A stretch of 20,322 bases of DNA from Phycisphaerae bacterium (GTDB lineage Bacteria > Planctomycetota > Phycisphaerae > UBA1845): positions 1 through 20,322 of the forward strand of contig BQJS01000078.1 of assembly GCA_021604825.1 (NCBI GenBank), given 5' to 3'. Both the position numbers and the translations under genes were made by a program. Of the stretch, positions 13,949 through 20,322 are shown piece after piece. Position 1 is the stretch's first letter; each line of letters opens with the position of its first letter. The notes beneath the pieces are model-generated. The model had not been told where the DNA came from and did no database searches. It saw only the letters and a program-made list of their open reading frames with translations.

Positions 13949-14521
13949 ATGGTTCTGATCATCGACAACTACGATTCGTTTACCTACAACCTCGTGCAGC
14001 GCATCGGCGAGTTGCAGAAAGGGCACGCCATCGATGTCCGCCGCAACGACGCGATCACGCTGGATGAGATCGACGCGCTTTCGCCGTCGCACGTGATCAT
14101 CTCGCCAGGACCATGCACGCCCAACGAAGCCGGCATGAGCATGGACATCATCAAACACCTGGCTGGTAAGATTCCGGTGCTGGGTGTGTGTCTCGGTCAT
14201 CAGTGCATGGCCCAGGCCTACGGCGGAAAAGTCATCCGCGCCCAACGCCTGATGCATGGCAAGACCAGCGAAATCAAACACGACGGTAAAGGCATCTTCA
14301 GCGGCGTATCGAATCCCTTCACAGCTACGCGCTACCATTCGCTGATCGTTGAAGAAGGCAGCATCCCCGAAGGTTTCCACGCCACAGCATGGACCGCCGA
14401 CCGCAAAGAACTCATGGGCATCCGCCACGACACCATGCCAGTCATCGGCGTGCAGTTCCACCCCGAAAGCTTCCTGACCACCGAAGGGCATCACCTCATC
14501 AGCAATTTTCTTGAGATGTGA
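13949..14521 (+). CDS. trpG: glutamine amidotransferase, anthranilate/aminodeoxychorismate synthase component II
   Basis: This 190-residue class I amidotransferase supplies ammonia from glutamine to chorismate in tryptophan (TrpG) or folate (PabA) synthesis. It starts [15 protein letters not shown] and has [11 protein letters not shown] at 52-62, the nucleophile C81 in LGVCLGHQ, and the His-Glu pair H171 and E173 in GVQFHPES. A TrpG versus PabA decision is not possible from sequence alone, since one protein often serves both. The ATG at 13949 is where homology begins; upstream in-frame codons from 13913 are not supported. No trpE or pabB lies next to it, so it is an orphan of its pathway here. 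The upstream pseudopilin ends 64 nt earlier. Confidence 0.92.
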   Translation: MVLIIDNYDSFTYNLVQRIGELQKGHAIDVRRNDAITLDEIDALSPSHVIISPGPCTPNEAGMSMDIIKHLAGKIPVLGVCLGHQCMAQAYGGKVIRAQRLMHGKTSEIKHDGKGIFSGVSNPFTATRYHSLIVEEGSIPEGFHATAWTADRKELMGIRHDTMPVIGVQFHPESFLTTEGHHLISNFLEM

Positions 14522-14638
14522 TCCTGTTCCTGCGATCCAGGCTCCGTCAAGAGATCCCCATGTTGCAGAAAACGAGTAGGCACTAGTCGAGATGCTCAAA
14601 CTGTGTGCTAATCTGCGTATTGCACGGAATTGTTAGAA

Positions 14639-14665
14639 TTGCTGAAAGCGGGACTTTCCCAGCAA
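14639..14665 (+). other. hairpin in the presumed leader of the zinc-ribbon gene
   Basis: TTGCTG (14639-14644) pairs with CAGCAA (14660-14665), and AAAG with CTTT inside it, separated by a 5-nt loop and a CC bulge. No T-run follows, so it is not a terminator. Its position 48 nt before the ATG at 14714 fits an RNA leader element. Confidence 0.35.
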
Positions 14666-14713
14666 TACAACTCCAATGTTGCCATGTGGTGTTACGAGAT
14701 TATTCTGGCCGAC

Positions 14714-15235
14714 ATGTCTGAGCCTTTGAAGAACTCCGAAATCTGCAACAATCTAGTATGTCGTGCGTGCGGTTACAGCCTCAAAGGTTTGGAGCGAAGG
14801 CAATGTCCCGAATGCGGGACGCATTTTGATCCAGCAGAATTAAGAACATTTTACGCCACATCAGAAACCCGCATCTTCGCTTTATACATGCGAACGATTT
14901 CGATGATGATGGCAGCAATGTTTGGGACGACACTGCTCTCGATTGCGATCCAAGCACTTGCGTACGCCGATCAGAAAGGACCTCGCTCAAGAGAGTGGAT
15001 CGTTCATAATCTACCTGCGCCGTTTCACTACATTGTCGCCACGGTTGCAATTCCCTTGGCATTGTTCGGCGTCTCGTTGCTCGTCCTAATGGGAAGGTAT
15101 TTCAAGGAAACAAAGCGCACTCGGAATTCCAATTCTTGGATTGTACGTCGGGTATCTCCACTCTTGCTGTTTGCCGTAATTCTAATAATGGTCCAGCTTG
15201 GCTGCGTATACACTTGCGCCACTATCGGAGATTGA
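14714..15235 (+). CDS. zinc-ribbon membrane protein, three predicted TM segments
   Basis: The product (173 residues from ATG 14714) opens with a Cys4 zinc ribbon: VCRACGYSLKGL, then RQCPECGTHFDP, two CxxC pairs 14 residues apart. Three hydrophobic segments follow at about residues 60-83, 106-132 and 145-170. This short ribbon followed by membrane helices is, in my recollection, very common in Phycisphaerae proteomes as a paralogous family of unknown function. The frame is open upstream to a TTG at 14630, but no Shine-Dalgarno supports any start there and a hairpin lies in that region. The start is therefore uncertain; 14714 is a choice by position before the ribbon. It is convergent with the B12-fold gene, sharing the terminator region at 15235-15277. 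Confidence 0.72.
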   Translation: MSEPLKNSEICNNLVCRACGYSLKGLERRQCPECGTHFDPAELRTFYATSETRIFALYMRTISMMMAAMFGTTLLSIAIQALAYADQKGPRSREWIVHNLPAPFHYIVATVAIPLALFGVSLLVLMGRYFKETKRTRNSNSWIVRRVSPLLLFAVILIMVQLGCVYTCATIGD

Positions 15236-15277
15236 AAAAGGCAGGCACGTGCGAAACTCATCGCAACGATACCTGCC
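15235..15277 (-). terminator. intrinsic terminator of the B12-fold gene
   Basis: Read on the minus strand, GGCAGG (15277-15272) pairs with CCTGCC (15245-15240), enclosing an inner ATCG/CGAT hairpin, and TTTTT (15239-15235) follows directly. It starts 31 nt after the B12-fold stop codon. The T-run overlaps the last base of the convergent zinc-ribbon gene's stop codon. Confidence 0.6.
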
Positions 15278-15308
15278 AAAAGTCGACTAGATTACGACGG
15301 CGTTCTTG

Positions 15309-16043
15309 CTACGCAGTTGCCGGTTCGATGGCCAGTGGCGGGCGGCGGCGACGGCGACGTTTTTTGGGTACGCCTGGTAGGCGGATTTCTGGTTTGCGTG
15401 GTTCTGCTGCTTCGGCCATGGGGATGGCCTCTTTCGCGGTGGGGGCGTAGAGGTCGGCTTGCACTTCTTTCCAGAGATCTTCGGCGCGGTTGAAGACACC
15501 GCCCGACATCATGATGTTCATGGTCGGGTTGCTGGAGATCGACCGAATGTGATCGATGAGCGTTCGCACCTGGGCGACGCCCGACGGCTTGGTACCGAAG
15601 ATCAGCAGAATGTCCGGGCGAATCTGGCCAATGAGCTGCGAGATTTCGTCCATCGGAACGCCACCGCCAAGGAAGTACACATTCCAGCCGCGGGCTTCAA
15701 ACAGATCGCTGCACATCTGAGCACCGAGTTCTTCGGGCTCGTCGTCGGCGCAGGTGATCATGATCGTCTTGCCGTTGGTCGGCATTTGGACCAACGACTG
15801 TTGAAGCTGATCGGCGATGGATCGGCTGATACGGGTGGCCATGTGCTCGGTGGCAACGCTGATCCGATTCTGACGAAAGCAATCGTCAATGCGGTGCATG
15901 GTTGGCCAGAGCAGATCGTAATAAAGATCGGTGACGTTGTTGTTGGTGGCTTCGAGCTGCTCGACGATGAATTGGCGACAGTTTTTGCGGTCGCCGGCGA
16001 GCAGTGGTTCAAAGAAACGATCGACGGTTGACGGTTGACGCAT
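15309..16043 (-). CDS. CarH-like cobalamin-binding-fold protein lacking the axial histidine
   Basis: The 244-residue product has a helical cap at about 5-85, including LLWPTMHRIDDCFRQNRISV and ATEHMAT (EH at 66-67). This matches the B12-binding-2 bundle seen in CarH/MerR-type sensors and corrinoid proteins. A Rossmann-like B12 domain follows (about 91-205), with NVYFLGGGVPMDEI, DILLIFGTKPSG and IMMSGGVF. At the position of the usual E-x-H-x-x-G cobalt-binding motif it reads E102-P-E104-E-L-G107, with Glu in place of His. The C-terminal 30 residues are Arg-rich (KKRRRRRR). There is no HTH domain. The ATG at 16043 has GGAG 9 nt upstream; a GTG at 16181 would add 46 poorly ordered residues. A sensory or regulatory role is inferred; cobalamin binding is uncertain. 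Confidence 0.75.
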   Translation of the reverse strand: MRQPSTVDRFFEPLLAGDRKNCRQFIVEQLEATNNNVTDLYYDLLWPTMHRIDDCFRQNRISVATEHMATRISRSIADQLQQSLVQMPTNGKTIMITCADDEPEELGAQMCSDLFEARGWNVYFLGGGVPMDEISQLIGQIRPDILLIFGTKPSGVAQVRTLIDHIRSISSNPTMNIMMSGGVFNRAEDLWKEVQADLYAPTAKEAIPMAEAAEPRKPEIRLPGVPKKRRRRRRPPLAIEPATA

Positions 16044-16287
16044 GGGGGCGGACTCCAACAACGGCGCTGCGGGCAGAGACGGAGGTCGCAATAACCTGGG
16101 CCTCCTGCCCGAATCCGTATCGTGTCCGCTGGCGTAATGCGAACGTGAACAGTCCTCCAACCGTTCGTTAAGATTGATCACGATGTCTGGCTGATTGATG
16201 CGTACTGATGTGTTGTGATATTCGGCGTTTCTCGCGGGGACGAGTCGGCTGATTTATCAGAACAATGAAGGTATCGGCGGTGGCCTT

Positions 16288-16420
16288 AAACCGGCTATAG
16301 GCGATGATTGCGCGTTGGGTTCAACTAGGATCGACACGCATTGAAGTTTCGTGTACGCCGTCGCGTTGAATCAACGCCATGTTGCGATGCGTCAACGTGA
16401 ACCATTGCGATAGCCGGTTT
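16288..16420. repeat. 11-bp inverted repeat bracketing a 111-nt segment
   Basis: AAACCGGCTAT at 16288-16298 is the exact reverse complement of ATAGCCGGTTT at 16410-16420. The arms could close a long RNA stem-loop or be paired protein-binding sites. A partial similarity extends past each arm with mismatches. Confidence 0.7.
16363..16377. promoter_or_regulatory. perfect palindrome, possible operator or hairpin
   Basis: GCGTTGAATCAACGC has 7-bp perfect arms about one central base. It sits inside the 16288-16420 inverted repeat, about 145 nt before the rnr start. A single central base makes a tight RNA hairpin unlikely without opening inner pairs, so a dimeric protein site is an option. Confidence 0.35.
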
Positions 16421-16430
16421 TGGACCATCC

Positions 16431-16460
16431 TTTACGCATTGCGGGCATGATGCTTACAAT
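16431..16460 (+). promoter_or_regulatory. weak candidate promoter for rnr
   Basis: TTTACG (16431-16436) and TACAAT (16455-16460) are 18 nt apart, 62 nt before the rnr ATG. The -10 is good but the -35 is poor. Confidence 0.25.
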
Positions 16461-16522
16461 GGCCTCCTCACATACAGCCGCACTAAACATGGCGGCATTC
16501 ATGCCACAAAGGATTGAACACC

Positions 16523-18838
16523 ATGTCCACGGAAGACGTCGCCGAACAGATTCTCCGCTTCATCACGAGTACCGACTATCGCCCGCAGAAAGTCCGAGCC
16601 CTCGCCCGAAGCATGGGCATCTCAGACAATGAATACGGTGATTTTCACTTCGCCGTCAAAGGGTTGCGAAAGACTGGCCGGTTGGCGTTGGGTAGCAACA
16701 ACGTCGTGACGCTGCCGCAACCGTCCGGCACCATCGTCGGGTCGTTTCGATTGAATCCGCGCGGGTTCGGGTTTGTGATCCCTGAAAACCCGGACGCACA
16801 CGGCGATCTGTTTGTGCCGCCCGGAGACACCGGTAACGCGCTGACGGGTGATACGGTTGAGGCGAAGATCGTCAAGCGTGGCAAGCGCGGCGACAAGATG
16901 CTCTTCGAGGGGCGCGTGGTTGAGGTTCTAAACCGTGCGCAGAATCATTTCGTCGGTGAGTTGCTTCACGATTTCAATCGCTGGTTCGTTCGACCCGACG
17001 GCAACACGTTTCACGGGCCCGTCTTCGTGGATGATCCAGGGGCGAAGTCCACACACGAAGGCGATCAGGTCGTCGTGGAAATCACGCGCTATCCGACGCC
17101 GGGTAAAGAAGCCCGCGGTGTGATCGTGCGCGTGCTTGGCGAGCGCGGGTTGCCCGAGGTCGATACGCTCAGCATGGTCGTGCAGTATCAACTCCCCGAA
17201 GGATTCCCGCCGGAAGTCTTGCAAGCGGCAGGCGATGTTTCGCGAAGTTATAATCCGGAGGGTAATGACGGACGCGTTGATTTGTCGAAAGAGACGATCA
17301 TCACGATTGATCCGGTGGATGCTCGAGACTTCGACGACGCCATTTCGTTGAAAGCGCTTCCCAAGGGGCAGATGGAGTTGGGCGTTCACATTGCCGACGT
17401 CAGCCACTTCGTGCAGCCGGGCAGCATTCTCGATCAGGAAGCCACCGCCCGTACCACGAGCGTTTACTTCCCCCGGCACGTGATCCCGATGTTGCCGGAA
17501 GTTCTATCCAACGGCGTATGCAGTTTGCAAGAGCGCGAACCGCGTTTCGCCAAGAGTGCATTCATTACCTACGACAAGAGCGGCAACGTGGTTGGCCAAC
17601 GTTTCGCCAGCACGTTGATTCGATCGACCAAGCGTTTGACTTACGAACAGGCGTCAGCCGCATTGGACGGCAAGCCCGGGCGATTGTCCAAAAAAGTGCT
17701 GGCCCTTCTGAAGGAAATGGAATCACTGGCCAAGACCATACGCCGCCGTCGCGTTAAGAACGGCATGCTCGTCTTGGACCTTCCGGAAGTGGATTTGGTT
17801 TACGATGAGAAGGACAACGTCACCGGCGTTACCCCAACCGACACCAGTTTTAGCCACACGATCATCGAGATGTTCATGATCGAAGCAAACGAAGCCGTGG
17901 GGCGATTGTTCGCGGAGATCGGCGTACCACACTTGCGCCGCATCCATCCCGATCCTGCTGATTCGACGGCCAAGTCGCTTGGAAAGTTTCTCGGGGCGTT
18001 GGGTCTAAAGGTGCCCAAGTCGCTCGATCGGTTTGAGCTTCAAAGCATTCTCAAGAGCGTCAAGGGCAAGCCCGAATCGTTCGCCGTGAATCTCGCCTTG
18101 CTGAAGTCGATGCAGACCGCAGAGTATTCACCGAAGATTTTGGGGCACTACGCTCTGGCAGGCGAGCATTATGTTCACTTCACCTCGCCGATTCGTCGCT
18201 ATCCAGATTTGACCGCCCACCGTTTGCTCGACGCATACATCAAAGGAACGCTGAGCACCAAGTCGGACATTCGGTCGATGCCTTCCGATGTGGAGTTGCG
18301 AGAACTCGGTGCGCATTGCAGCCGCAACGAACGGCGGGCTGAGGCGGCAGAACGCGAGCTTCGACTGGTGAAGATCTTGCGAATTCTCGAAGCGCGCGTC
18401 GGCGATTCGGTGGATGGGATTGTCACGGGCGTGACCAACTTCGGGTTGTACGTGCAACTTCGCGAGTTCTTGGTGGACGGACTGCTCAGGTTTGAGGAGT
18501 TGGCCGACGACTGGTGGGTGGTGGATGTCGATCATGGTTGCGTCAACGCTGAACGCAGCGGTCGGCGAATTTCCATTGGCCAGGAGCTTGAGGTCACGAT
18601 CTCGCAGGTCGATGTGGCTGGGCGACAGTTGAACTTGGCGCTATCGGAATTTGTTGGGTTCAAGCGTCGGGCTGGCGGGAGGGTTCGCAAGGGCGGAGCG
18701 CGCAAGCCCAAACGTGCGACCAAGGGACGCGGTCCCAAGAAACCGACACGCAAAGTCAAGAAGAAATCAAAGAGTCGCAAGCCACCGAAGGCCAAGAGGC
18801 CAAAAAAGAAGAAGTCGGCGAAGCGTAAACGGCGCTAA
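16523..18838 (+). CDS. rnr: ribonuclease R
   Basis: RNase R is a processive 3'-5' exoribonuclease able to degrade structured RNA. In this 771-residue protein an N-terminal helical domain (about 1-65) precedes cold-shock-like domains (about 68-205; GSFRLNPRGFGFVIPE). The RNB catalytic domain has IDPVDARDFDDAISL with the four metal-binding Asp at 263, 269, 271 and 272, and GHYALAGEHYVHFTSPIRRYPDLTAHRLL at about 541-568. An S1 domain (about 626-708; DGIVTGVTNFGLYVQL) and a Lys/Arg-rich tail of about 55 residues follow. The ATG at 16523 has AAAGGA exactly 9 nt upstream; a TTG at 16514 abuts that ribosome-binding site and is rejected. Length is slightly under the E. coli protein. It is apparently monocistronic and convergent with the VOC gene. 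Confidence 0.95.
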   Translation: MSTEDVAEQILRFITSTDYRPQKVRALARSMGISDNEYGDFHFAVKGLRKTGRLALGSNNVVTLPQPSGTIVGSFRLNPRGFGFVIPENPDAHGDLFVPPGDTGNALTGDTVEAKIVKRGKRGDKMLFEGRVVEVLNRAQNHFVGELLHDFNRWFVRPDGNTFHGPVFVDDPGAKSTHEGDQVVVEITRYPTPGKEARGVIVRVLGERGLPEVDTLSMVVQYQLPEGFPPEVLQAAGDVSRSYNPEGNDGRVDLSKETIITIDPVDARDFDDAISLKALPKGQMELGVHIADVSHFVQPGSILDQEATARTTSVYFPRHVIPMLPEVLSNGVCSLQEREPRFAKSAFITYDKSGNVVGQRFASTLIRSTKRLTYEQASAALDGKPGRLSKKVLALLKEMESLAKTIRRRRVKNGMLVLDLPEVDLVYDEKDNVTGVTPTDTSFSHTIIEMFMIEANEAVGRLFAEIGVPHLRRIHPDPADSTAKSLGKFLGALGLKVPKSLDRFELQSILKSVKGKPESFAVNLALLKSMQTAEYSPKILGHYALAGEHYVHFTSPIRRYPDLTAHRLLDAYIKGTLSTKSDIRSMPSDVELRELGAHCSRNERRAEAAERELRLVKILRILEARVGDSVDGIVTGVTNFGLYVQLREFLVDGLLRFEELADDWWVVDVDHGCVNAERSGRRISIGQELEVTISQVDVAGRQLNLALSEFVGFKRRAGGRVRKGGARKPKRATKGRGPKKPTRKVKKKSKSRKPPKAKRPKKKKSAKRKRR

Positions 18839-18862
18839 TGAGTGTCGCGTGTTATCTGCCGA

Positions 18863-19345
18863 TTACTTCTCCCACAAGCCGTGTTCGATGCCTGCGAGAA
18901 TGTAAATCGCGAATGTGCCTTGGTCAGGGATTTCTAATGGCGGATGAGCAATCATACCACCAGATTTTTCAGCAGCAGCCACCGCGGCGTGAATGTCCGT
19001 GACCAGCCAATAGGGTCGCACGATTGGTTCTTCTGTCTCGCGAAGCGGCGCACGTACACTGACCTTCCCTCCGCCGAACATTGATGCTGTCTTGGCGTTT
19101 CCGAATGCCGCGACCGGTTCGCCAAACTTAACGCCGTGGGTAGTTTCATAAGTTTTGCAAACAGCGTCGACGTCCTTGGTTACGATTTCCAGAAAGAATA
19201 CCTGCATCGATTTCTTGCTCCCTTTTTCAATGGCGGGTTTGGGGTCGGCGCTTGCCCAGCGTGTGGCTGACGACCCGACAACGAAAGCGAACGCCGCAAG
19301 GACGCAAAGCGACCGACGCCAATTTGCAAGTGAGAACGTTTTCAC
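18863..19345 (-). CDS. exported VOC/glyoxalase-like protein
   Basis: From the GTG at 19345 the product has 160 residues. GGAGG lies 7 nt upstream, and the N-terminus is a Sec signal peptide: basic SLANWRR, hydrophobic LCVLAAFAFVVGS, and probable cleavage after ASA near residue 34. The mature part is a single vicinal-oxygen-chelate fold unit: MQVFFLEIVTKDVDAVCKTY, then TTHGVKFGEPV, PYWLVTDIHAAVAAAEKSGG and IPDQGTFAIYILAGIEHGLWEK. These are the two beta-alpha-beta-beta-beta modules of the family. Enzymatic activity is unknown, and metal ligands cannot be assigned confidently. An in-frame ATG at 19390 is less likely because it precedes the strong ribosome-binding site and spoils the signal peptide. 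It diverges from gcvT. Confidence 0.75.
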   Translation of the reverse strand: MKTFSLANWRRSLCVLAAFAFVVGSSATRWASADPKPAIEKGSKKSMQVFFLEIVTKDVDAVCKTYETTHGVKFGEPVAAFGNAKTASMFGGGKVSVRAPLRETEEPIVRPYWLVTDIHAAVAAAEKSGGMIAHPPLEIPDQGTFAIYILAGIEHGLWEK

Positions 19346-19376
19346 GATCGATCCTCCGATTGAACATTGCGTAGTG

Positions 19377-19406
19377 TTGACATTCTGCATCCGTTTCTCA
19401 TAGTCT
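19377..19406 (+). promoter_or_regulatory. predicted promoter for gcvT
   Basis: A perfect TTGACA (19377-19382) is followed after 18 nt by TAGTCT (19401-19406). The predicted leader of about 75 nt before the GTG at 19487 contains a bulged hairpin: CACC-GATG at 19415-19422 with CATC-GC-GGTG at 19428-19437. This is too short for a tandem glycine riboswitch. Confidence 0.45.
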
Positions 19407-19486
19407 ACCCGCGCCACCGATGTTTTGCATCGCGGTGACGTGTTGTCTAATTACTCGAAAGCGCACCATCCAAACAGGATCATCTG

Positions 19487-20322
19487 GTGAATCAGTCCCC
19501 GCTGCATAACTATCATGTCAAACTCGGTGCCCGGATGGTCGATTTTGCCGGCTGGTCGATGCCGGTGATGTACCGAGGTATTATCGATGAACATGTTCAT
19601 ACGCGAACGAAATGCTCGCTGTTCGATGTCTCGCACATGGGGCGGTTGTATCTGACCGGTGGTGATGTCGAGGCGCTGCTTCAGCAGGTTTGCACGCGCA
19701 ACGTCGGCGAGATGTCGGTGGGGTTGTCGCGCTATACGCATATGTGTCGCGAGGATGGTGGCATTCTTGACGATGTGATTGTGTCGCGGTTTGAGGATCA
19801 GTACCTCGTGGTGTGTAACGCATCCAACCGCCAGAAGATCACCGATTGGCTTAACAAGCATGCGGCCGGCAAAGACGTGCAGATGACCGACCGGACGATG
19901 GAAACGGCGATGATCGCGCTCCAGGGTCCGGAAGCGATTCCGCAGGTTGAGAAACTGCTCAACATCGATCTGAGTGATCTGAAACGCTACCACTTTCAAA
20001 CCGGTTCGTACTTCACGTTTAAGTATGCGATCTTCCGCAGCGGCTATACCGGTGAAGATGGCGTTGAGTTGATCCTGCCAGCCGGGATCGTCAAGCTGGC
20101 GATGCCGGCATTGATGGGCATGAGCAATGGCGACGATGCGGTGATCAAGCCGGCTGGTTTGGGCGCTCGCGATTCGTTGCGTCTGGAAGCGGGCATGCCG
20201 TTGTACGGCCATGAGCTGACCGAGGATTGGGATTCGCTGACCGCCCGCCAAGGCTGGTGCGTGCATCTTGATAAGGACTTCATCGGCGCGGATGCGATGC
20301 GCAAGAAGAAGCAGGACGGCCT
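19487..20322 (+). CDS. gcvT: aminomethyltransferase, glycine cleavage system T protein (cut by window end)
   Basis: GcvT transfers the methylene group from the aminomethyl-lipoyl H protein to tetrahydrofolate, releasing ammonia. The frame is open from the GTG at 19487 to the window end (278 codons, no stop). It reads SPLHNYHVKLGARMVDFAGW, SMPVMYRGIIDEHVHTR, FDVSHMGRLYLTG, then SRYTHMCREDGGILDDVIV carrying the conserved Asp, followed by MIALQGPEA, RSGYTGEDGVELILP and GARDSLRLEAGMPLYGHEL. All are standard GcvT landmarks in the right order. AGGA lies 7 nt before the GTG, and the protein begins NQSPLHNYH, as expected of the family. About 85-100 C-terminal residues are missing beyond the window. 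Any gcvH or gcvP partner would lie downstream. Confidence 0.95.
   Translation, partial: MNQSPLHNYHVKLGARMVDFAGWSMPVMYRGIIDEHVHTRTKCSLFDVSHMGRLYLTGGDVEALLQQVCTRNVGEMSVGLSRYTHMCREDGGILDDVIVSRFEDQYLVVCNASNRQKITDWLNKHAAGKDVQMTDRTMETAMIALQGPEAIPQVEKLLNIDLSDLKRYHFQTGSYFTFKYAIFRSGYTGEDGVELILPAGIVKLAMPALMGMSNGDDAVIKPAGLGARDSLRLEAGMPLYGHELTEDWDSLTARQGWCVHLDKDFIGADAMRKKKQDG

Larger units (their letters stand above)
16044..16522. other. long structured intergenic region between the B12-fold gene and rnr
   Basis: This 479-nt divergent region holds no supported gene. It contains an 11-bp perfect inverted repeat with arms 111 nt apart (16288-16298 and 16410-16420), a perfect 15-nt palindrome (16363-16377), and further GTTG...CAAC pairs at 16314-16325 and 16381-16396. 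It must contain the promoters of both flanking genes. The structured part (16288-16420) lies on the rnr side. Confidence 0.55.

Noticed and set aside
13934..14599. A 221-codon minus-strand ORF opposite trpG
   Set aside because: It is antisense to a clear amidotransferase with intact catalytic residues and shows no family motifs.
19407..19486. Glycine riboswitch upstream of gcvT
   Set aside because: The predicted leader is only about 75-80 nt and shows one small bulged hairpin, not enough for glycine aptamer structure.
19451..20266. A 271-codon minus-strand ORF near the window end
   Set aside because: It is antisense to an uninterrupted gcvT reading frame with all family landmarks; its His/Arg/Gln-rich composition is typical of an antisense frame.

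Overview
The window is a gene-dense, moderately G+C-rich stretch of bacterial chromosome. Several traits suggest a planctomycete-like organism, possibly of the Phycisphaerae: pseudopilin genes scattered in a small divergent cluster instead of one large secretion operon, a membrane protein opening with a short Cys4 zinc ribbon, a DUF2723 membrane protein fused to TPRs, and many short, mixed-strand transcription units. This placement is an inference from gene content, not from a marker gene.

Layout. 1-389: C-terminal end of an L-2-hydroxyglutarate oxidase (lhgO), followed by two back-to-back perfect hairpins. 687-2446: a translationally coupled pair, a DUF262 protein and a HEPN ribonuclease-like protein, with a more A/T-rich composition; this is the best candidate for an acquired defence or toxin-type module. 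2751-2824: tRNA-Arg(TCG), with a membrane-anchored hypothetical gene starting 3 nt after it. 3437-5343 (minus): a promoter, an 18-codon mini-ORF, a terminator-like hairpin, then an RbfA-like gene overlapping the RNA ligase gene rtcB. 5376-7484 (minus): DUF2723-TPR membrane protein. 7603-8726: strong promoter and a protein combining collagen-like repeats with a histone-H1-like tail. 8827-11961: Xaa-Pro peptidase, accB and accC (fatty acid synthesis). 12008-13884: three pseudopilin genes, two on minus and one divergent on plus. 13949-14521: glutamine amidotransferase TrpG/PabA. 14714-15235: zinc-ribbon membrane protein. 15309-16043 (minus): CarH-like B12-binding-fold protein with a good intrinsic terminator. 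16044-16522: structured intergenic region with inverted repeats. 16523-18838: RNase R. 18863-19345 (minus): exported VOC/glyoxalase-like protein. 19487-20322: gcvT, cut by the window end.

Functional themes. Central metabolism is represented by LhgO, AccB/AccC, TrpG and GcvT. RNA metabolism is unusually well represented: HEPN RNase-like protein, RtcB ligase with an RbfA-like ribosome-binding partner, RNase R and tRNA-Arg. The most interesting items are the DUF262-HEPN pair, the rbfA-like/rtcB pair behind a possible leader peptide and attenuator, the B12-fold protein that lacks the expected cobalt-ligating histidine, and the inverted repeats upstream of rnr.
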